A stretch of DNA of 43,546 bases from Acidobacteriota bacterium (GCA_003225455.1 QIAB01000038.1:38201-81746), one strand, 5' to 3'; numbered from the stretch's first letter, positions 33,397 to 40,833 are shown. Made by a program: numbers and translations. Notes: generated from the letters alone by a model not told the origin.

Positions 33397-33588
33397 ATGG
33401 ACAACAAGTACATTTCGGAGCGGGTGAGCAGCATCAGGCAGGAAATTAATGAATTGCGGAGCTTAAACGAGAAGTACTGGGCACGCAGCGAACACGCGAT
33501 AGTGGAAAAAGCAGCCTACCAGAATCGTGAGCTTCGTCTCACGCAGATCAAGCAGGAATTAGCCATCATGTTGAAGGGCTATGCATAG
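33397..33588 (+). CDS. Small helical protein of unknown function
   Basis: A 63-residue protein starting MDNKYISERVSSIRQEINELRSLNEKYW. The sequence is strongly helical and charged, with a likely coiled coil over residues 5-60 and no signal peptide. I chose ATG 33397 because the upstream open extension is not conserved-looking and reads through the probable promoter region; there is a weak GG pair upstream. No family is recognised. A strong inverted repeat lies about 60 bp past its stop. Confidence 0.5.
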   Translation: MDNKYISERVSSIRQEINELRSLNEKYWARSEHAIVEKAAYQNRELRLTQIKQELAIMLKGYA

Positions 33589-33644
33589 ACCGCTTCAAAG
33601 CGGCTCCTCACACGCGAAACCGATTTGCCCTGTTTCCCTGGAAG

Positions 33645-33672
33645 TAGAAAAGGCGGCCGAGTTGGCCGCCTT
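33645..33672 (-). terminator. Terminator hairpin shared by cspA and the small gene
   Basis: AAGGCGGCC (33650-33658), loop GAGTT, GGCCGCCTT (33664-33672): a perfect 9-bp stem. On the minus strand it is followed by TTCT, so it should end the cold-shock gene; on the plus strand it can also serve the small gene at 33397. Confidence 0.75.
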
Positions 33673-33691
33673 CTCCACGTATGCGCTGAAG

Positions 33692-33892
33692 TTACGCAGG
33701 CCGGACGTTCTCAGCCTGCCAGCCCTTCGGTCCCTTGGTGACATCGAACTGCACCGTCTGGCCCTCCTGCAGGCTACGGAAGCCGCCCGCCTGGATTGCT
33801 GAAAAATGCACGAATACGTCTTCGCCGCTCTGACGGCTGATAAAGCCGTAGCCTTTGGCGTCATTGAACCACTTTACTGTTCCTGTTTCCAT
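33692..33892 (-). CDS. Cold-shock protein (CspA family)
   Basis: A 66-residue nucleic-acid chaperone. [33 protein letters not shown] carries both RNA-binding motifs (KGYGFI and DVFVHF), and [17 protein letters not shown] is the usual C-terminus. Full length. The gene has about 170 bp of upstream non-coding sequence, room for the long leader often found on cold-shock genes, but I could not assign a defined structure. An AAAGG lies about 14 nt upstream of the ATG, further away than usual. Confidence 0.95.
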   Translation of the reverse strand: METGTVKWFNDAKGYGFISRQSGEDVFVHFSAIQAGGFRSLQEGQTVQFDVTKGPKGWQAENVRPA

Positions 33893-34062
33893 GTTTGTAC
33901 TGTTTTACCTTTCGAAATTTTCTACGTTTGAAGGAATTCGGAGGTACTGCTGTGCAGGGGACTAGCTGTTTAAGCAAGAGCTGCTCATGACCGATTCGGT
34001 CTAACGCATCTTTGATACTACGCCACAATCGCAATAAGAGCAAGCAGCGGTCGACGGTCGGA

Positions 34063-34530
34063 CTACTGCTTTGGAAATGACAGCGTGACGGCGGACTTGT
34101 ACTGGTTCTGGGCCTTTGTTTTCGGGGAAGCCTTGCTGCCGCAGATCGGAGTGGTGGATGCAGCCGCGTTTTGGCTCTGCGTGGATTCGCTTGGCGGTGT
34201 GCAGGCTGGCTCTCCCCCGTGCACTGACACGATGAGGGAGCTGCCGGTCGGAGTCCCTGCGCGGACGGTTCCGGAAGTAGCCTGAGCATTCAATTTTTCA
34301 CTTGGCTGCGATACTCGCGTTTACAGCTGCGCGGGCGCGAGTTGCTGCATGCGTCCGGCAAGCTGGCTGCTCCCCCGGTTTAATGTGCGGCCCAGCACCG
34401 ACCCAGCCTTCACTGTGGAGGCACTCGAGTGGGCATTGGCCAAGGTGGCTTCTGCGGCGGCCTGAGCGTTCGCAGAAAGAGAAAAGATTCCGATAAAAGC
34501 GGTGAGTCCGAGCAGTGTGCGCGGATTCAT
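34063..34530 (-). pseudogene. Small secreted protein gene interrupted by an in-frame TAA
   Basis: One reading frame runs from ATG 34530 to the stop at 34063 and is broken only by a TAA at 34323-34321. The first part is a signal peptide (MNPRTLLGLTAFIGIFSLSANAQA) and an Ala/Ser-rich segment to LAPAQL. Beyond the TAA come TRVSQPSEKLNAQA, then GSSLIVSVHGGEPAC and AQNQYKSAVTLSFPKQ, which has the beta-strand pattern of a secreted domain with two Cys (PAC, PIC) that could pair. A separate short gene starting at TTG 34293 is the alternative, but no ribosome binding site supports it. It could be a nonsense mutation or a sequence error. Confidence 0.5.
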
Positions 34531-34699
34531 CGGCCACCCCCTTCCGCGTCTCGGGAAGCGTAACCCTAAGCTGCCGGCGGGTCAATGGCAAACCGTACCG
34601 CCGGACGCGGGCTGGGGGCTGCCATCGGCCTAATTACAAGCAAAAAACGCGGACGTGATACAGAAAAATCGGCCGACGATGCTCATTGCCACCAAAAAG

Positions 34700-34729
34700 T
34701 TGCATTTTCCCTCAGGCCCGATGTAAGAT
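34700..34729 (+). promoter_or_regulatory. Candidate promoter of gvpF/L
   Basis: TTGCAT (34700-34705), an 18-nt spacer, then TAAGAT (34724-34729). Both are four-of-six matches. The predicted start near 34736 falls in the inverted repeat that follows. Confidence 0.35.
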
Positions 34730-34734
34730 GCACA

Positions 34735-34758
34735 TTGAACGCGACAGTAAGCGTTCAA
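34735..34758 (+). promoter_or_regulatory. Perfect 8-bp inverted repeat at the predicted start of gvpF/L
   Basis: TTGAACGC (34735-34742), an 8-nt spacer GACAGTAA, then GCGTTCAA (34751-34758). It overlaps the predicted transcription start, as an operator or as a 5' hairpin would. It has no T-run, so it is not a simple terminator. Confidence 0.45.
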
Positions 34759-34858
34759 TCACGTCGCAGTACCGCCCTTTCTTCCACAGGTTCATAGTAA
34801 CCAAAAGTATGTATGAGGTGACCAGTCCGCCTCGTTCCCGGTTCCGGAGGAGCCCCCT

Positions 34859-35605
34859 ATGGCGTGGTACGCATATTGTATTACTGAGCAACAGACCCTA
34901 AGCAACGGTACGCGTTCCCGACGTCCTTTCCTGCTGGAAGGGATTCAAGGGGTGAACGGCGGTGCCGTTTTTGGTTATCCCAGCGGTGAATTCAGCGTTG
35001 TTGTAAGCGAGTACGAACGCAATGGCTCGCCGCTTGGGGACAAGCACGTCTTGGAGCACGCGCGCGTGGTGAGCGTGTGCTTCCGCAACGGAACTGTGCT
35101 GCCCTTTCGTTTTGGAACAATCTTCGACTCCGATGAAGCTCTACGGCAGGCAGTCCGGGCGAATCGCCGGACCTTTGGCCAGTCGGTGGCGCGCTTGAAA
35201 GGCAAAGCGGAGATGCACCTGAAGCTGATGGTGCGGGATGGGTCATTACGCGCCGCCCTGGAAAATATCGTGCTGCCGGATACAGTGGGCGGGGAATATT
35301 TGGTCAAGCTGCGGGAGAAGGCTTCCCGTGATCGCGAGCGGCAGACAAAAGCGAGGGCGCTGTCTGTCCAGGTGCATAAAATGTTCAATCCGCTTGAGGA
35401 AGAGATCAGCTGCAAGCGGGTGGATGCCAGCGGCATGCTGATTGATATTGCCCATTTGATTGAGTCGAAATCCGTCGAGAAATACCAGAACCGCTACAGC
35501 AGTGCCGCCAAGCAATTGAAGAATTGCGAAATTTCCGTTAGCGGACCCTGGCCGCCCTATCATTTTTTGCCCGGGAAGTTGAGGACGGTGGCGGGGAATT
35601 CGTAG
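34859..35605 (+). CDS. GvpL/GvpF family gas-vesicle-type protein
   Basis: A 248-residue protein of the GvpF/GvpL family; GGAGGAG lies 6 nt before ATG 34859. It begins AWYAYCITEQQ and has the core GVNGGAVFGYPSGEFSVVVSEY, then LEHARVVSVCFRNGTVLPFRFGTIFDSDEALRQAV, the family signature (xxHxxVxxxxxxxxxVLPxRFGT). The C-terminal half is helical (REKASRDRERQTKARALSVQVHKMFNPLEEE) and ends in GPWPPYHF. Family members act as minor components or assembly factors of gas vesicles. No GvpA or other Gvp gene is in the window, so this is a solitary member and may do something else. Confidence 0.85.
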   Translation: MAWYAYCITEQQTLSNGTRSRRPFLLEGIQGVNGGAVFGYPSGEFSVVVSEYERNGSPLGDKHVLEHARVVSVCFRNGTVLPFRFGTIFDSDEALRQAVRANRRTFGQSVARLKGKAEMHLKLMVRDGSLRAALENIVLPDTVGGEYLVKLREKASRDRERQTKARALSVQVHKMFNPLEEEISCKRVDASGMLIDIAHLIESKSVEKYQNRYSSAAKQLKNCEISVSGPWPPYHFLPGKLRTVAGNS

Positions 35606-35649
35606 AGCCGTTAGGAAGGCGGGCTTCGCGCGTGAGACTCGGCCCTCGT

Positions 35650-35680
35650 TTACCCAGGCGAGGACGCCCGCCGTGTACAT
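35650..35680 (-). repeat. Degenerate REP-like hairpin after gvpF/L
   Basis: CAGGCG, AGGA, CGCCCG (35655-35670): a 6-bp stem with one G-T pair and, on the minus strand, the TCCT loop of the REP family. GTAC rather than GTAG lies on the 5' side in the minus reading (near 35678). It may be a decayed copy. Confidence 0.5.
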
Positions 35681-35714
35681 GGAAGAATTGTCGGCTAACG
35701 GACACCGACAGGTC

Positions 35715-36302
35715 TTATCCCCCCTGCTTCAACTCCACAAGCACCTGCCGCGCAATCTCTTTTAACGTCTCGAATACCCCCGCCCCCTGAAAGGCGATAG
35801 CTTCGAGCACCGGCTCATTTTTCCGACGAAGGTCCTGAGAGAGCTTATCAATCGGTAATACATTGGGTAAGTCGCGCTTATTGAGCTGCAGGACATAGGG
35901 AATCTTCTTGAAATCGTAGCCGTGCTCTTTGAGATTGGCCATCAGATTTTCGAGCGCTTCGACGTTGGCGTCCATGCGCTCTTCCTGCGAGTCAGCCACG
36001 AAGACAATGCCATCCACGCCGCGCAAAATCAGTTTGCGGCTGGCGTCATAGAAAACCTGGCCCGGAACCGTGTACAAGTGAATGCGGGTCTTAAAGCCGC
36101 GCACCGAGCCGAGGTCCAGAGGCAGGAAGTCGAAGAACAGGGTACGCTCGGTCTCGGTTGCGAGGGAGATCATCTTGCCCTTCTGCTGCTCGGCAGTTTT
36201 CTGATAGATGTACTGCAGATTCGTGGTCTTGCCGCCCAGCCCGGCGCCATAGTAGACGATCTTGCAATTGATCTCGCGGGCGGCAAAGTTGATAAAGCTC
36301 AA
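35715..36302 (-). CDS. mglA: MglA-type small Ras-like GTPase
   Basis: A 195-residue GTPase. In its relatives it sets cell polarity with MglB and directs gliding or type IV pili. I chose TTG 36302 because it gives [19 protein letters not shown], the canonical N-terminus, with AGGA 5 nt upstream; an in-frame GTG at 36317 is possible. P-loop GAGLGGKT (19-26), then [16 protein letters not shown]3 as [13 protein letters not shown] (an MglA-type TVPG in place of DxxG) and G4 LNKRD. All the expected motifs are present. MglB is not visible nearby, though many acidobacterial MglA copies lack an adjacent MglB. Confidence 0.9.
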   Translation of the reverse strand: MSFINFAAREINCKIVYYGAGLGGKTTNLQYIYQKTAEQQKGKMISLATETERTLFFDFLPLDLGSVRGFKTRIHLYTVPGQVFYDASRKLILRGVDGIVFVADSQEERMDANVEALENLMANLKEHGYDFKKIPYVLQLNKRDLPNVLPIDKLSQDLRRKNEPVLEAIAFQGAGVFETLKEIARQVLVELKQGG

Positions 36303-36440
36303 GACGTTCCTCGACACGCGCGGCCAGCGTTCGGTTGCGAACGCTTCCGCATCAGAATTTTGGCTCGTTGCTGCTGGTTTTATATCACACGGTGCAGCGT
36401 TACCGGCAGGTTACTGTGGTTACTAGAAAGCGGCATTTTC

Positions 36441-36487
36441 GTAGGGGCAGGTGTCCTCACCTGCCCAGCCGAGCGCAGCTCGGCCAC
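36441..36487 (+). repeat. REP element 1: GTAG plus two hairpins at the 3' end of the RAYT gene
   Basis: GTAG (36441-36444), stem GGGCAGGTG, loop TCCT, stem CACCTGCCC (36458-36466), then a second stem GCCGAGC, loop GCA, GCTCGGC (36469-36485). The RAYT stop codon lies inside the first hairpin (36457-36459). The first stem is a compensated variant of the 29.73 kb copy. Confidence 0.85.
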
Positions 36488-36948
36488 ACCGGCGCTACCC
36501 ACAACCAGCAATATTCCTGTGGCGATTGCGCCAGCCCCTTCCTGACAGGATTATCCAGGATATAGGCGATTTTTTCGTCCAGCTTTTCGGATAGTCGCAA
36601 CACGCGATCGAATGATTCTTCTTGCCAGACTCGCCCGACCCTGCCCAGTTTACGGTTTATTAGATGTGCGGAGGTGCCTTTGATTGCCTTTGTGATCTGC
36701 GCAAGTGAGAATACCTCCAATTTTTGCAAGTCGATTTTGGGAACGAAGACCATGTGCACATGATCCGGCATGACTACCAGGGCGTTCAGGTCGATCGTCC
36801 ACTGGTGCGCGCGCATAGCCGTATCCATCACGATAGAACGAGCCCAGTTGGGCAATATCCATCGCTGATGCGTGCAGAAGGTTAAGAAATGCGGCTTGTC
36901 GTCGCGCTGAAGATGAGGCAGATTACGCCGGTAGAAAAATTTTGGCAC
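36457..36948 (-). CDS. REP-associated tyrosine transposase (IS200/Y1-like, RAYT)
   Basis: A 163-residue single-strand DNA transposase-like protein. The HUH motif is MPDHVHMV (His63 and His65), and VWQEESFDRVLR followed by KIAYILDNPVRKGL is the classical RAYT C-terminal block. The catalytic Tyr position is not obvious: the usual GYYD/SYYD site reads ESFD, and Tyr129 in KIAYI is the nearest candidate. RAYTs bind REP hairpins next to GTAG. The GTG start at 36948 abuts the direct repeat at 36949, and the stop lies in REP 1. No terminal inverted repeats of an ordinary IS are present. This is a solitary, apparently full-length gene. Confidence 0.88.
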   Translation of the reverse strand: MPKFFYRRNLPHLQRDDKPHFLTFCTHQRWILPNWARSIVMDTAMRAHQWTIDLNALVVMPDHVHMVFVPKIDLQKLEVFSLAQITKAIKGTSAHLINRKLGRVGRVWQEESFDRVLRLSEKLDEKIAYILDNPVRKGLAQSPQEYCWLWVAPVWPSCARLGR

Positions 36949-37057
36949 CGTATTGAATGAATTCTACCGCCGGGCTTTGCCCGGCCGCCCAGACGAGGAC
37001 GTCTGGGCCTACGTATATTGTGCCGAAATGGGAAAGGCTAGCGTTTCATCTGCTCAG
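36949..37057 (-). repeat. Direct repeat copy A with REP element 2
   Basis: A 109-bp unit almost identical to copy B (37165-37271). On the minus strand it contains GTAG (37012-37009), stem GCCCAGACG, loop TCCT, CGTCTGGGC (37008-36987), then a second stem GCCGGGC, loop AAA, GCCCGGC and GGTAG. It begins exactly at the RAYT start codon and ends with CTGCTCAG, which in copy B is the 3' end of the VWFA gene. Confidence 0.85.
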
Positions 37058-37163
37058 GGGGCTGACCCTCGATAAGAGCGAAGGCGTCGTCGAGGGCCAG
37101 CCGCGCCAGCCGCTGTTGGGGAGAGGCAACAAAGATCAAAACCAAGGCTGGGCCAGCCCCCCA
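37056..37163. repeat. 108-bp inverted-repeat-ended insert between the direct repeats
   Basis: It starts GGGGGCTGACC and ends GGCCAGCCCCC(C), nearly complementary (one mismatch). Inside, CTGACCCTCG pairs with CGAGGGCCAG around a loop of about 20 nt, and GGCTGGGCCAGCC near the end is self-complementary. It resembles a small foldback element of the MITE type. No protein is encoded. Confidence 0.5.
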
Positions 37164-37164
37164 T

Positions 37165-37271
37165 CGTATTGAATGAATTCTACCGCCGGGCTTCCCCGGC
37201 AGCCCAGACGAGGACGTCTGGGCCTACGTACATTGTGCCGAAATGGGAGGGCTAGCGTTTCATCTGCTCAG
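37165..37271 (-). repeat. Direct repeat copy B with REP element 3
   Basis: A 107-bp copy matching copy A with only a few differences and two 1-nt gaps. GTAG (37227-37224), stem GCCCAGACG, loop TCCT, CGTCTGGGC (37223-37202), then a slightly altered second stem. Its last 12 bp are coding: the VWFA stop codon is 37262-37260. Confidence 0.85.
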
Positions 37272-38540
37272 CCCGACCGGATAATAACCTTCCTTGGCAA
37301 CTACGGTCAGATCCGGTCTTGCCACTTTGACTTCGATCTCGCGGTGGGCACTGCTGGGGGTGGCGCGAGTTACGTATCCGAGTGTGTATTGATTGCGCGC
37401 GTCGCCGATCAATTGAGAGTACGTGCTCTCGATCGCCTGGCGCGAGAAGCCGTTGAAGATTTCGCCACCCGTAGCGTTGGCATATTTCGGAAGAATGTCG
37501 CTGTAGCCGAGTTTCGGAAGATGCAGTCTTTGCAGCCGGCCGTAGACGGGCACCGCGGAACCCTCCACCGCCACCCCGTACACCATGATGTTGTAGGAGA
37601 GCAGAACTTTGAGCGTGTCGCCATAGCTGGCGATGCTGCGCGATTCACGGCCGTCGCTGATAATGAAAACGACTTTTCGCCGAGTCCGATCGCGCCTGCT
37701 CAAATCCACCGCTGCTGCCAGAATGGCATCGTTCAGCACATGCGATTCCTTGGGTGGGGTAATGACTCGTGGCGTGCTGGGATCGATGGGAACGTTGTTT
37801 ACCGTAGGTCCTTGTGGCCCCAAAGGGCCGCCCGTCACAGGGGGGCCGTTGTTGCGGCCACTGACCGTCTTCAATTCATTCAAAGTTGCGGTCAGCTGTT
37901 TGCTCGCGGCGGAGAAATCTGACACTTTGGAGACGGCGCTGCTGTAGGTATATATCGAGACCTCATCAAACTGGCTGAACGCTCCTTCCAGCGCAGGAAA
38001 GGTTTGTTTTACCTTTTCCAAAGCGACGTCGGGCAGGCCGGTATCAAAGATGACTGCGGGATCGGTAGTGAAGAAATTGAGCTTTTGCTTTTTCCCGTCT
38101 TCAAAAACGGAAAAATCCCTAGGCAGAAGTCCGTTGACGAGGCGGCCCGAACCGTCCTTCACCATGACCGGGACCAGCACTTGATTGACGTTGGTTACGA
38201 TTTTGTATAGATCGTCGCTAGGCCCGCCCGGTTCCTGGGTTGCTCCGCCTTCAGGAACTGTGGTGATGTTCATCGGAGGACGGGGTGGTGGGGGTGTCTC
38301 AGAAGCGGGAGCTGGGGCATTTTCGGGAGGTGGATTTTCGCTAGGCGGCGCCTGGTTGGGCGGAGCAGGTTTGCTTTCAGGCGCAGCATTGGGGAACGGC
38401 TGAGGGGGATGGACCGCTGAGGGCGCGTCCGGAATCTCTTGTTTCTGCTCAGTTTGCTGCGCCGTTGCCGGAGGAACCAGGGAGAATGCGAGTATTGCCA
38501 GGCAGCCTACCCTCGTTTGCCTGTAGATCACTGGAAACAC
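37260..38540 (-). CDS. VWFA-related domain protein with atypical MIDAS
   Basis: A 426-residue exported protein. MFPVIYRQTRVGCLAILAFSLVPPATAQQ is a signal peptide, followed by a Pro-rich linker of about 80 residues. From VNQVLVPVMVKDGSGRLVNGLLPRDFSVFEDGKKQ onward it has the acidobacterial VWFA layout. The MIDAS strand reads VIFDTGLPDVALEKVKQTF rather than DxSxS, so metal binding is doubtful; the later HVLNDAILAAAVDLSRRD and VVFIISDGRES are conserved. A Pro/Gly/Asn-rich loop (GRNNGPPVTGGPLGPQGPT) interrupts the domain. It lies divergent from the next VWFA gene across 109 bp, and its 3' end is duplicated in repeat copy A. Confidence 0.82.
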   Translation of the reverse strand: MFPVIYRQTRVGCLAILAFSLVPPATAQQTEQKQEIPDAPSAVHPPQPFPNAAPESKPAPPNQAPPSENPPPENAPAPASETPPPPRPPMNITTVPEGGATQEPGGPSDDLYKIVTNVNQVLVPVMVKDGSGRLVNGLLPRDFSVFEDGKKQKLNFFTTDPAVIFDTGLPDVALEKVKQTFPALEGAFSQFDEVSIYTYSSAVSKVSDFSAASKQLTATLNELKTVSGRNNGPPVTGGPLGPQGPTVNNVPIDPSTPRVITPPKESHVLNDAILAAAVDLSRRDRTRRKVVFIISDGRESRSIASYGDTLKVLLSYNIMVYGVAVEGSAVPVYGRLQRLHLPKLGYSDILPKYANATGGEIFNGFSRQAIESTYSQLIGDARNQYTLGYVTRATPSSAHREIEVKVARPDLTVVAKEGYYPVGLSR

Positions 38541-38594
38541 AACCCATCTTCCTCCCGGTAACTTTCCCTATTTCGGATGCTGAGACTTTCAATT

Positions 38595-38623
38595 TTGTGC
38601 ATCTAATTCTTATGGAATAGACT
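38595..38623 (+). promoter_or_regulatory. Candidate promoter of the plus-strand VWFA gene
   Basis: TTGTGC (38595-38600), a 17-nt spacer, TAGACT (38618-38623). Both boxes are partial matches. The transcript would start near 38630, about 20 nt before the ATG at 38650. It lies in the 109-bp divergent gap. Confidence 0.3.
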
Positions 38624-38649
38624 AACAAAAACCGCAAGAGAATACCTTG

Positions 38650-39696
38650 ATGACAAAAAGCCGTATTCTTCCTGTCTTGAGCCGAACCCTGCTGGTATCC
38701 CTCCTGGTCTCGGGGTTCCTGTTCGCGCAAGATCTCCCCACGCTTTCCCGTCCGGATCAGGACCAAAACCAGCCGAGCGAGGAGCAGCCCACGACTTCGC
38801 TGAAAGTCAACGTGAACGTCGTTCAGCTCTTTTTCAACGTTAAGGACAAAAAGGGCGGACTTATTCCAAATCTCGCGAAGAATGACTTTCAGGTGCTCGA
38901 GGATGGCAAGCCGCAGGCCGTCAAATACTTCGCGGCTGAATCCAATTTGCCTTTGACACTGGGAATTCTCATTGACGCCAGCGGTAGCCAGCAGCGCGTG
39001 CTGGAGATGGAGAAAGAAGTTGGCGGCGACTTTCTTAGCCAGATTCTGCGCGAGAAGGATCTTGCTTTTGTCATCAGTTTCGATGTGAATGTCGATCTCC
39101 TGCAGGACTTCACGAATTCAGTGCGCTCTCTGAAAACGGCACTGAACAGCGCCAGGATTAATACCGGAGGCAGCGCAGGAACCATTCCGGGACTGGGTGG
39201 CGGGCCGGTCCCATCTTCCACGATTCCCCGTGGAACGCTGCTCTACGATAGCATTTACCTCGCCGCCCACGACGAACTGGCACAGCAGGTCGGCCGTAAA
39301 GCCATGATCATCCTTACTGACGGCGAAGACCAAGGCAGCCAGTTGAAGATTCAGGACGCGGTCGAAGCGGCGCAGAAATCTGACAGCATCGTATATGTGC
39401 TGCTATGCGCTGATCGCGGCTTTTACGGCTTCGGCGGGTACTCCGGCGAAGGTCAGATGAAAAAGCTGACGCAGGAAACCGGCGGCCGCGTGATCGAAGT
39501 GGGCAACAAGATGGACAAATTGAAGCAAGCCTTCGATCAAATCGCTCAGGAACTGCGCAGCCAATACAACGTGGGCTACACACCGACAAACGCGGCCTTG
39601 GACGGCACCTTCCGAAGAATCGAAATCCACGCCAACAACAGGGATTATAAGATTCAGGCCCGCACCGGGTATTACGCCACAGCGCGAAAGGACTGA
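38650..39696 (+). CDS. VWFA-related domain protein, intact MIDAS
   Basis: A 348-residue exported protein, ATG 38650 preferred over an in-frame TTG three bases earlier. Signal peptide MTKSRILPVLSRTLLVSLLVSGFLFAQ. Then VNVNVVQLFFNVKDKKGGLIPNLAKNDFQVLEDGKPQ, the usual leading beta-domain, and a VWFA fold with MIDAS DASGS in GILIDASGSQQRV, a GTLLYDSIYLAA Thr loop and MIILTDGEDQGSQ. A Gly/Pro-rich loop (GGSAGTIPGLGGGPVPSS) interrupts the domain. It aligns well with the copy at 447-1535. Function unknown; likely a metal-dependent surface or periplasmic contact protein. Confidence 0.85.
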   Translation: MTKSRILPVLSRTLLVSLLVSGFLFAQDLPTLSRPDQDQNQPSEEQPTTSLKVNVNVVQLFFNVKDKKGGLIPNLAKNDFQVLEDGKPQAVKYFAAESNLPLTLGILIDASGSQQRVLEMEKEVGGDFLSQILREKDLAFVISFDVNVDLLQDFTNSVRSLKTALNSARINTGGSAGTIPGLGGGPVPSSTIPRGTLLYDSIYLAAHDELAQQVGRKAMIILTDGEDQGSQLKIQDAVEAAQKSDSIVYVLLCADRGFYGFGGYSGEGQMKKLTQETGGRVIEVGNKMDKLKQAFDQIAQELRSQYNVGYTPTNAALDGTFRRIEIHANNRDYKIQARTGYYATARKD

Positions 39697-39786
39697 AGCC
39701 CCGCTGTTGCTCGAATCGACGCGCCTCTACCAAGTTCGGCTGTTTAGTGACGGAGCGCAAAGGAATAACCTCGGATCGCTGGAACA

Positions 39787-40833
39787 TTAGGCGACCTTCC
39801 TCGCTTCTCGCTCGGCCCATGCATCTTTGTACAGCGCCGTGTAAGCGGCCACCATCCGCTCCAGGGAGAAATTCTCCTGCACGTACTGCCGGAGATCACG
39901 AGGATTCATTGGGTTCGTTTGCAGATTGCTGACTGCCTTCGCGAGCTGCGAGACGGAGCGGCAGACGTACCCTGAGATTCCGTCCCGCACAATCTCCGGC
40001 ACAGAACCGCCGCGCAGCGCCAGCACGGGCGTGCCGCACGCCATGGCTTCGACCATCACCAAGCCGAATGGCTCGTTCCACCGGATGGGAAACAGCATCG
40101 CCATTGAGTTTCCCAGCAGCTCGTTCTTGGCATTGAGGTCGGCCAGGCCGATGTATTCGATAAAGCTGCTGTCCAGGTGTGGCCTTATCTTAGCTTCAAA
40201 ATAATCGCGGTACATGGGCTGAATATCGCCCGCGATCTTCAACGGGATGCCCGCGCGTTTCGCAACCTCGATGGCCAGATGCGCCCCTTTAATGGGAGCG
40301 ATTCGTCCGATGAAACTCAGGTAGGGCTGCTTGGCGTCATTCAGATGGTACTGAGAGAGATCGATGCCATGATAAATCGTGCGTAGGTGAGGCATGGTCT
40401 CCTGTCCACGCTGGAATTCACTGATGCAAACATAATGCGTTTCAGGATAGCGAGCGTAAAACTCGCTGAGTTTCGCGTCGTGAGCGCCATGCAGTGTGCA
40501 GACAGTGGGTGCATCAACAAAGCGCGAGCAGGCCAGACCCTGGGCGGACTGCAAGTGGACGAGATCGCAATTTCCAGCCGCGTCCTGGACAGCCCAGGCT
40601 GTGTGATGCAACTCCTTCAGCCAGGCGTGGTGGTCCTGCTTGATCGGCCACTGCGAGCGCTCGTAAATATGCCGGCGCTCGACCTTAACGCTCGATTCTC
40701 CGTTCGTGTAAACGACAACGTCGATCCCAGTTTTCTGAAGCCCTTCGGCTAACTGAGCGACAAAAAGCTCAGTCCCGCCGTAGTCGGCCGGGGGGACTGC
40801 GATGAACGGCGGGGCTATGAGGGCGATTTTCAA
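39787..40833 (-). CDS. Glycosyltransferase family 4 (GT-B) enzyme
   Basis: A 348-residue cytosolic GT-B fold enzyme transferring a sugar from a nucleotide-sugar donor. The N-terminus MKIALIAPPFIAVPPADYGGTELFVAQLAEGL carries the acceptor-binding Gly-rich loop. YHGIDLSQYH and SFIGRIAPIKGAHLAIEVAKRAGIPLKIAGD precede the donor site EPFGLVMVEAMACGTPVLALRGGSVPEIV, whose ExxxxxxxE spacing (Glu/Glu) is the family signature. The start codon is TTG 40833 without a clear Shine-Dalgarno; no better start exists. Acceptor and product are unknown. It is a solitary gene in this window, not in a polysaccharide cluster. Confidence 0.9.
   Translation of the reverse strand: MKIALIAPPFIAVPPADYGGTELFVAQLAEGLQKTGIDVVVYTNGESSVKVERRHIYERSQWPIKQDHHAWLKELHHTAWAVQDAAGNCDLVHLQSAQGLACSRFVDAPTVCTLHGAHDAKLSEFYARYPETHYVCISEFQRGQETMPHLRTIYHGIDLSQYHLNDAKQPYLSFIGRIAPIKGAHLAIEVAKRAGIPLKIAGDIQPMYRDYFEAKIRPHLDSSFIEYIGLADLNAKNELLGNSMAMLFPIRWNEPFGLVMVEAMACGTPVLALRGGSVPEIVRDGISGYVCRSVSQLAKAVSNLQTNPMNPRDLRQYVQENFSLERMVAAYTALYKDAWAEREARKVA

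Larger units (their letters stand above)
34531..34858. other. 328-bp intergenic region upstream of the GvpF/L gene
   Basis: It holds start regions of the minus-strand secreted gene and of gvpF/L. No further gene is supported. It contains the promoter and inverted repeat described separately, and a GGAGGAG at 34846-34852 that serves as the ribosome binding site of gvpF/L. Confidence 0.5.

Noticed and set aside
36457-36948. Ordinary IS200/IS605 insertion sequence
   Set aside because: There is no second ORF, no matching left and right ends, and the flanks are REP hairpins with GTAG; the gene is better called a RAYT.
37056-37163. A CRISPR-like array at the repeats near 37 kb
   Set aside because: Only two 107-109 bp copies with one insert; no short regular repeats or spacers and no cas genes.
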